From contig CAZNRN010000002.1 of the NCBI GenBank assembly GCA_964575605.1, positions 142,941 to 206,940 of the forward strand: DNA of 64,000 nucleotides, given 5' to 3'. The notes under the pieces are model-generated. The model was not told the DNA's origin, made no database searches, and saw only the letters and a program-made list of their open reading frames with translations. The DNA comes from JAPWJZ01 sp964575605. Lineage in GTDB: Bacteria > Pseudomonadota > Alphaproteobacteria > Micavibrionales > UBA2020. Shown piece after piece: positions 58,875 through 64,000 of the stretch. The stretch's first letter is position 1. Each line of letters opens with the position of its first letter. A program made the translations under genes and the position numbers.

Positions 58875-58950
58875 TAACGCCACAGGACAATCGTTGAAAG
58901 CATCGGCCCGCTGTTACAAGCGGGGCGTAAAATGTTTTTAAGGGAGTTTC

Positions 58951-59820
58951 ATGCCGGACGCAGGTACACCACCCGGACCTGACGTGAAAGACAAGAAGCA
59001 AGACGCCCCGCAAAAGCCGGAGGCGGCTTCGCCCTCCGTTGAGGCAAAACCCGAACCCGCGATAACGTCTGCCGAGCCTCCCAAAACCGAAGCGCCTAAA
59101 ACCGAACCCGAAAAAAAAGAACCGCCTGCCGCCGAAGTCGCGAAGGTGGAACCGGTAAAACAGGAGCTCGCCAAAGTTGCGGACAACCCCCCCAAGCCCG
59201 AAAAGAAGAAAAAGAATTTCAAGTTCTGGGCTGAGAAAGGCGTCGATGCCGCAGGCTTCGGCAGCGTCTGGAAGGCTTGGGAAAAGGGCGGCAACCGTTT
59301 TAAAAACGTGATGAAGAGCCTAGGCGCCAAAGCCGCGGATATGATCGCGGGCCGCCTTGTATCTATGACGTTCAAGCTTGTCGCGATTACTTTTGTCGCA
59401 GGCCTGATCGGCGGCGTTTCCACCTATGGCACACTGATATTGCTGGCACTGGCAACCGGTGCAGCTAGCGGCATCTATAGCTACGGCAAGGAATACCTGA
59501 TCGACCGGTTCACGGGCCCGAAAGAAAAGCGCGAACAGACGAAATTTTTCGACAGGGCACGTACGAAAAGCGCCGCGATTTCTTTTGGCACGGGCTTTGC
59601 GGGTGGCGCTTTCGGCCTCTGGCTCGCCAAAACCGAAATGTTCCAGAACGCGATGGATGCGCTGAAGAGCGCGCTGCCCGGTGGAAAGCCTGCAGCACCC
59701 GCCTTCAATGCCGCGGCCGCGCCAGCTCCTGCCGCTAAACTCTCGGCCGACTTTGCGGCAGCGGCAGAACGTAAGCTGAAAATTCCCCTGCCACGCAAAC
59801 TGGCACCGGCTTTTGGCTAA
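58951..59820 (+). CDS. Unknown membrane protein with Lys/Pro/Glu-rich N-terminus
   Basis: 289 residues. The first about 85 are disordered-looking with short repeats of the type KTEAPKTEPEKKEPP and a basic patch EKKKKNFKFW. A helical middle (AGFGSVWKAWEKGGNRFKNV) leads to two or three hydrophobic helices (about 135-180, ending near SGIYSYGKEYLIDRF) and another weakly hydrophobic Gly/Ala segment near 205-225. An Ala/Pro-rich stretch and basic end follow. No recognised domain. The repeats are too short to call a gene repeat array. Confidence 0.6.
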   Translation: MPDAGTPPGPDVKDKKQDAPQKPEAASPSVEAKPEPAITSAEPPKTEAPKTEPEKKEPPAAEVAKVEPVKQELAKVADNPPKPEKKKKNFKFWAEKGVDAAGFGSVWKAWEKGGNRFKNVMKSLGAKAADMIAGRLVSMTFKLVAITFVAGLIGGVSTYGTLILLALATGAASGIYSYGKEYLIDRFTGPKEKREQTKFFDRARTKSAAISFGTGFAGGAFGLWLAKTEMFQNAMDALKSALPGGKPAAPAFNAAAAPAPAAKLSADFAAAAERKLKIPLPRKLAPAFG

Positions 59821-59850
59821 TCTTCATCGATTCAACGAGTTAACGGCATA

Positions 59851-59879
59851 TTGACATAAGAAGCCAGCATTCTTATGAT
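59851..59879 (+). promoter_or_regulatory. Strong promoter of the ankyrin-nucleotidyltransferase gene
   Basis: TTGACA (59851-59856, perfect), 17-base spacer, TATGAT (59874-59879, five of six). The predicted start near 59886 lies downstream of an ATG at 59882, which therefore cannot be the start codon. Confidence 0.75.
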
Positions 59880-59911
59880 GCATGCCTATTTACCTAAAAC
59901 ATGAATCAGCA

Positions 59912-61045
59912 ATGTCGTCCCTCACACCGCTTAACCCGCGCCAGAACTGGAAGAAGCCGTCATCGTACGAAGACGCGCTTTCCGAACTGGTGGCGCTCGG
60001 CAATATCGACAAAGTGCGCGACTACTTCGACACGGTTTTTTTCGAGGGCCGCAAGGAACGTCCGGGCTGGGAACATCTGCGCATCGCCGTGCTGCGCGAA
60101 GACCGTGCCATGGTCAGGCTGCTGAACACCTGGGGCGCGGAGCCCAGCGATGACGACCTCGCGCGCTTCCGCGTGCTGGCGCAGGATAAATACGACGGTT
60201 ACCTGAAACTAATGCGCGCCTGCGGGTTGCGCCCGAAAAACCTGAAGTGGGAAGAAATTCCGGCGGCCAAAGCCAACACAGTGTCAGGCCGCGAAGAAAC
60301 GCTTTACGAGGAAATCACAGGCAAGCGCGACGACAGCGAACGCCTGAAGAAAATACCTGTAGAATGGACGGGGGTGCTGGATGCTTTCCAGTCCGCCGGC
60401 GCGAACGAGGCGATTATCGCAGGCGGCGCTCTGCGCGACCTTTTCAACGGCAAAGCGGTCAAGGATATCGATATTTTCCTGCGCGACCGCGGCAGCCAGA
60501 AGAAAAACCGCAAATTCCTCGAAGCCGCCTTTGCCCAAAGCGGGCTCGAGGTGCGCGACCAGACGGTTTACGAGGGCGGTTATGCCGTCTCGCGCAAAAT
60601 TCCCGCGCCCCAGGTCAGCAAGGACAGTGCGGTTACCAAGGGCATGGCGCGTACGCGCGAAATGCAGGCCTGGCGTATCAAGGCGGGTCCGCAGGGCACA
60701 GAATACAACATCATCTTCCTGGACGACAGCCTCGACCGCGAATTGGCACAGCGGGCGTCTCCGTCAGAACAACGCTCGATTTTTACCGGCGGCCTTCTGG
60801 AAGCTTTCGATATCGGCCTTTGCCAGATCGCCTGCGATGGTAAGGAAATCGTCAGCACGCCTGCGTACAAGGATGACGTGAAGCATAAACGCATCACGCT
60901 CACCAATCCCTCGACGACATCGGAAGATCATCTGAAAAGGGTTACAGACAAGTATGCGGGCTGGGAACAGACGCCCGAAGTCAAAAAGATGCTGGCTCGC
61001 AAGCGCCCCGCGCCACCGCAGTCGCGCCGCTGGGTGTCTAGTTAG
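59912..61045 (+). CDS. Ankyrin-like helical repeats fused to a nucleotidyltransferase-fold domain
   Basis: 377 residues from the ATG at 59912, the first in-frame ATG after the predicted transcript start. The N-terminal about 115 residues are helical-pair repeats of ankyrin type (YEDALSELVALGNIDKVRDYF, RIAVLREDRAMVRLLNTWGAEP). The middle shows a nucleotidyltransferase signature of the poly(A)-polymerase head type: AIIAGGALRDLFNG, then VKDIDIFLRD with the metal Asp pair (D185, D187). It is isolated from any tRNA-binding domain, so the substrate may be a protein or a small molecule. The 3' end overlaps the convergent HEAT-like gene by 4 bp. Confidence 0.7.
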   Translation: MSSLTPLNPRQNWKKPSSYEDALSELVALGNIDKVRDYFDTVFFEGRKERPGWEHLRIAVLREDRAMVRLLNTWGAEPSDDDLARFRVLAQDKYDGYLKLMRACGLRPKNLKWEEIPAAKANTVSGREETLYEEITGKRDDSERLKKIPVEWTGVLDAFQSAGANEAIIAGGALRDLFNGKAVKDIDIFLRDRGSQKKNRKFLEAAFAQSGLEVRDQTVYEGGYAVSRKIPAPQVSKDSAVTKGMARTREMQAWRIKAGPQGTEYNIIFLDDSLDRELAQRASPSEQRSIFTGGLLEAFDIGLCQIACDGKEIVSTPAYKDDVKHKRITLTNPSTTSEDHLKRVTDKYAGWEQTPEVKKMLARKRPAPPQSRRWVSS

Positions 61046-62217
61046 GGTTGGCTTGCCTTGAACGGCACCAGCACGGGCACCGGGGTCAGGTAGCCGAGAT
61101 GGCGGAGAGAACGGCTCAGCAGTTCGCGCGTTTCCTTGTCTTTCTCGGCTTCATATTCGGTTTTCAGCAGCTCGCGCACAGGCGTTTCGTCTGCCTTGTT
61201 GCGCACACAAGTCATAAGGCCGTTGATGATTGCCTTGCGGTTGTAGCTTGATGTTTCGCCGGACAGCGCTGCCGTCAGAACCGCGCTAGAAGCTGTCGCC
61301 TCTGCAAAACCCAGGTCTCCCAGCCGTGACAGGTTTAACGTGGCCATGCGGCGCTGGTCACTATTGAAGTCTTTCCAGCCCTTTTCGATATCAGCGATAA
61401 CCGGCATAGGATGTTTCAGGCCGATCTGGAGCTGGCAATGCGAATAGGCCGCCGCTACTTCGATATTCTTAGCCTCACGGAAACCCTTCGACAATGCATC
61501 CATCACCAGCGCATTGTTGCCCGTGCCGCAAGCAGCGATATCCTGCGCATATTTACGGGCGGCATCATTGTTGTCCTCTGTCGCGGCGGCCTTGACCAGC
61601 AAACCGATAACGGCCTTCGCCTGTGACGGGTGTTTTGAGGCGATATCCTGCAGGCTGCTGGAAATCATCATGCGCACGGCGGGGTCTTTTTCGGTTGCCA
61701 GTTCGCCGCCGATAAATGAAACGGCGGTCGGCGCTGCGGCTTCAAAAGCCATACCGATTGAAAGCAGTGCGTTCTTGATCGAGTTTTTCGAATAAGGATC
61801 TTTTTCAGCCATCAGGTGCAGGGCGATGGCAGCTGCGGCAACGCCTGACAAGGGCTCATAGGCAATCGCGAGATCGCGCATCTGGCCGCAGGCCATGGCA
61901 CGGGTGCCGCTGTCTTTTTCATTCTGGAAGCAGGTGACAAGCGTTTTCAGCGCCGTATCCGCATCGGTTTCGTTTTTCAGGCCCAGATCACGCAGCATGC
62001 GCGCCATGATCCAGCGTGACCCGTAATCGTTCACCTGCGGCAGGGCGTCGGCAATTTTGCCGATCACGTTTGTGGCGGCGCCGTTAAAACTTTTCGAAGC
62101 GGCGGCCAGCGCGTTGCGCTGCGTTTCAAGCTCCGTGATGCCAAGGCCGCGCGCAGCAAGATTGTTCAATATCTGGCTTAAATGGTTCAGGTTGTCGTTG
62201 CCTGCTTGTGTCATCAC
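61042..62217 (-). CDS. HEAT-repeat-like alpha-solenoid protein
   Basis: 391 residues made almost entirely of helical hairpins of about 35-40 residues (YGSRWIMARMLRDLGL, SGTRAMACGQMRDLAIA, DPAVRMMISSSLQDIASK, DQRRMATLNLSRLGDLGF, ETRELLSRSLRHLGYL), each with a loop then an alanine-rich second helix, as in HEAT/ARM solenoids. No enzymatic domain, signal peptide or membrane segment. It is probably a protein-interaction scaffold. An ATG at 62214 is an equal start. It is divergent from the ankyrin gene. Confidence 0.65.
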   Translation of the reverse strand: MMTQAGNDNLNHLSQILNNLAARGLGITELETQRNALAAASKSFNGAATNVIGKIADALPQVNDYGSRWIMARMLRDLGLKNETDADTALKTLVTCFQNEKDSGTRAMACGQMRDLAIAYEPLSGVAAAAIALHLMAEKDPYSKNSIKNALLSIGMAFEAAAPTAVSFIGGELATEKDPAVRMMISSSLQDIASKHPSQAKAVIGLLVKAAATEDNNDAARKYAQDIAACGTGNNALVMDALSKGFREAKNIEVAAAYSHCQLQIGLKHPMPVIADIEKGWKDFNSDQRRMATLNLSRLGDLGFAEATASSAVLTAALSGETSSYNRKAIINGLMTCVRNKADETPVRELLKTEYEAEKDKETRELLSRSLRHLGYLTPVPVLVPFKASQP

Positions 62218-62292
62218 ATGACCTTCAGAAAATTGCGTGGATTAAATGTTCGCTGCCGGAATAGGTCATCGACTGCCGTAAGGGCATATATA

Positions 62293-62321
62293 AGGTTACG
62301 CCTGTCTGATTATTATGTCAA
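62293..62321 (-). promoter_or_regulatory. Possible promoter of the HEAT-like gene
   Basis: Minus-strand TTGACA (62321-62316, perfect), 17-base spacer, TAACCT (62298-62293, poor -10). Confidence 0.35.
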
Positions 62322-62432
62322 TTTATGACGCTGGTTTTTGGATTAATATATTGATTCATAATGGATAATTTTTATTTACATATCAAAAACAAGCGCTTTT
62401 ATGATATACTTTTACCATTAAGAGGGGGCCTT

Positions 62433-63167
62433 ATGACCGGCCGCGATACTTCAGATCGGGCGCTTTCAGCGCCGCCACGCGATCCTGCGTCGGTGGATGG
62501 TCGTGGCATGCGCATTGCCGAGGAGCTTGTTTACCGCGCTATCCGCCAGAACGAAACTGACGCGCTGGAATCTTACATCCGGCAGGGCCTGCATCTGGAT
62601 GCCGACAAGCGCGGCAAATCGTTTTTGCTTTATGCCGTCAAGCAGGGCTCCACTGCAGCAGCAGTGAAGCTGATCGATGCCGGGTGCGATATCAACGCAC
62701 AGGATGACCAGCGTTATACGCCCCTGATGCTGGCCATGCCGCTTGGCATGAATGTCGTCATCGAAAAACTGCTCGAAAAAGGCGCTGATATATCGCTCGC
62801 CGACAAATTCAACAAAAACGCCGCGGACCGCGCGCGCGCCTGCGACAACTCGAAGGGACGCTATCTGCTGTATAAACGCCTGAATGCCGCAGAGCTACAA
62901 GGCGAGTTATTCAAGGCAATCGCCGAGGAAAACAGCGAGCTGGTGCGGCAGCTGGTCGAGCAATCGAGCGTCGATTTCGTCTCCGCCCGCAACGTCAAGG
63001 GTCAAACGCCGCTGGAGGCAGCGGAACTGACCAGTAATTTTGATCTTATCGAATATCTGGAGCGGAAAATAACCGACTGCGGCAAGGACGCCGCCGATGC
63101 CGTTCATAGCGGCACGCGCGATAGCGTCAAAGCGATGAAGAGAATCAACATCACCCCTAAACACTAA
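62433..63167 (+). CDS. Ankyrin-repeat protein
   Basis: 244 residues from the ATG at 62433, which has GAGGGGG upstream; the frame is open to 62361 but that extension has no Shine-Dalgarno. After a polar leader there are about four ankyrin repeats: NETDALESYIRQGLHLDAD, KSFLLYAVKQGSTAAAVKLI followed by DAGCDINAQDD, TPLMLAMPLGMNVVIEKLLEKG, and a later pair ENSELVRQLVEQSS / QTPLEAAELTSNFDLIEYLE. No signal peptide is evident. It is a cytosolic interaction protein by inference. An AT-rich leader with a TATGAT box (62400-62405) lies upstream. Confidence 0.8.
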   Translation: MTGRDTSDRALSAPPRDPASVDGRGMRIAEELVYRAIRQNETDALESYIRQGLHLDADKRGKSFLLYAVKQGSTAAAVKLIDAGCDINAQDDQRYTPLMLAMPLGMNVVIEKLLEKGADISLADKFNKNAADRARACDNSKGRYLLYKRLNAAELQGELFKAIAEENSELVRQLVEQSSVDFVSARNVKGQTPLEAAELTSNFDLIEYLERKITDCGKDAADAVHSGTRDSVKAMKRINITPKH

Positions 63168-63169
63168 GC

Positions 63170-64000
63170 TCAGTTGCTTTTGGTGGAGGCCTTGTAGCTG
63201 TCCAGGAAGCCCTTGAACATGTCGACTTCGCCGGCGATTTTCAAGATCGTTTCGCGGTCGGCGAGCGAGGTGCTGCCGCCGCTACGAGTCACGACACCGA
63301 ATGTCGAGCCAAGGGTCGTGCGCGACATCTGCTTCAGGTATTTTGCGCGCAAATCACGCACGGCTGCCGGGTCCACTGCTAATTTATAAGCGACGGCAGC
63401 ATTGACTACGAGTTCTGCGTCGCTTTCGCTGGGCGTAAGTGACGGGTCGGGCAGCAGGGAGGAAATGGTAGTAGCGGCCTCCTGCCAGCGTTTTGCGCGC
63501 CACAGCACGTCTGACTTCAGCCGCAGCGCGTCTTTCGACTTCATCGCTGACAGCAGTGCAATCGCCTCGTTGGTCTGGTTCAGTTCAGACAGCGCGCGGG
63601 CGCGGAGGAGGTCGCGTTCGTCGCGGGCCTCGCCTGCGATGCCGTCGCGTTCGGTGTCACGCAGGGCATCCAGCGCTTTACCGGGCTGGCGGTCAAGCAG
63701 GTACACAGCCGCCAGTTTGGAGCCTGTAGCAGACAGCTTGGCGGGGGAAAGCAGCCCGCTCTTGATCTGGCCGTCCAGCAGCGCCTCGGGTAGAGCGCGC
63801 GGCAGGGCGAAGTCGTCCACCACCCGCGCGAACGCGCGATCCACCGGATGCGGCATCGGATTGCCGGCGTACACCGCCGCCAGTCGCTGCTCGAGGCGCG
63901 CGAGCTGCACGGCACCGCCATTGCAGTCGATGTCGTCATCCGCCACGCGGCAGAAGGCGTAGAGCGCGATGGCCGGATCGCGCACCGCCGCCGGCAACAG
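63170..64000 (-). CDS. Chimeric frame: phytoene/squalene synthase N-terminus joined to a TPR-like protein, 5' end off the window
   Basis: The frame is open through the right edge. Residues encoded at about 64000-63770 match the trans-isoprenyl diphosphate (squalene/phytoene) synthase family: AIALYAFCRVADDDID with the first Asp-rich motif, then LAAVYAGNPMPHPVDRAF and LPEALLDG. From about 63770 to 63170 the sequence is a different protein: TPR-like helices (AAVYLLDRQPGKALDALRD, LLRARALSELNQTNEAIALL, RLKSDVLWRAKRWQEAA), then a conserved-looking end. The edge segment is also visibly GC-richer. A synthase that stops before its second Asp motif cannot be active. Either a gene fusion or an assembly join. 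Confidence 0.6.
   Translation of the reverse strand: MLPAAVRDPAIALYAFCRVADDDIDCNGGAVQLARLEQRLAAVYAGNPMPHPVDRAFARVVDDFALPRALPEALLDGQIKSGLLSPAKLSATGSKLAAVYLLDRQPGKALDALRDTERDGIAGEARDERDLLRARALSELNQTNEAIALLSAMKSKDALRLKSDVLWRAKRWQEAATTISSLLPDPSLTPSESDAELVVNAAVAYKLAVDPAAVRDLRAKYLKQMSRTTLGSTFGVVTRSGGSTSLADRETILKIAGEVDMFKGFLDSYKASTKSN

Noticed and set aside
59882..59911. An earlier ATG for the ankyrin-nucleotidyltransferase gene
   Set aside because: It lies upstream of the transcript start predicted by the near-perfect promoter at 59851-59879.
1..64000. CRISPR arrays, insertion sequences and prophage structural genes
   Set aside because: I saw no regularly spaced repeats, transposase frames with terminal inverted repeats, or phage structural genes. 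The single HNH nuclease is not enough.

Overview
The window is about 58-60 percent GC by eye, densely coded, and reads as alphaproteobacterial. The evidence is a dcw cluster running rsmH-ftsL-ftsI-murE-murF-mraY-murD-ftsW-murG-murC-murB, the helicase-nuclease pair AddB/AddA rather than RecBCD, an sdhC-sdhD-sdhA operon, GatCAB, and a class A RNase P RNA. The MurE DNPR motif indicates meso-diaminopimelate peptidoglycan. I cannot place the genus; an uncultured or Micavibrio-like lineage would fit but is not shown.

Layout. 1-13.5 kb (minus strand) is the peptidoglycan and division operon, driven by a clear sigma70-type promoter at 13494-13522. MurB runs off the left edge. 13.6-17.3 kb holds a small unknown gene, rnpB with its promoter, a candidate small RNA on the plus strand, two tandem AmiD-like amidases and purine nucleoside phosphorylase. 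17.3-22.3 kb holds an AT-rich unknown gene and the succinate dehydrogenase genes. sdhB is split from sdhCDA by a bidirectional terminator and two unknown genes. 22.4-25.4 kb is a PP2C phosphatase / serine-threonine kinase / vWA triad resembling TerY-P modules. 25.6-32.6 kb is addB-addA.

32.6-46.2 kb holds a GNAT acetyltransferase, a 3-hydroxyacid dehydrogenase, an unknown gene, ruvX, and gatC-gatA-gatB running directly into two unusual TerD-family genes, a sulfotransferase and a HAD phosphatase. A promoter-led operon of three small unknown proteins, an EamA-like transporter, an FAD oxidoreductase, an aldo/keto reductase and tRNA-Ser(GCU) follow. 46.2-56.6 kb is signalling and membrane genes: a micro-operon of two tiny ORFs, an XRE-HTH/receiver fusion overlapping a PAS histidine kinase, YjdF-like, DUF3592-like and ion-channel proteins, an ArsC/YffB-like reductase, a 36-residue ORF coupled to a DUF4173-like protein, an HNH endonuclease, and an OmpR-type regulator with its kinase. 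56.7-63.2 kb holds a PrpC-type citrate synthase and a run of poorly known genes, including an ankyrin-like nucleotidyltransferase, a HEAT-like protein and an ankyrin protein.

The last gene is an abrupt join of a phytoene/squalene synthase N-terminus to a TPR-like protein near 63770, possibly an assembly chimera. The best candidates for little-described biology are the TerD pair with hydrophobic insertions in the gatCAB operon, the kinase/phosphatase/vWA triad, the three-small-protein operon, and the 58-63 kb repeat-protein region. I see no insertion sequence, CRISPR array or prophage core.
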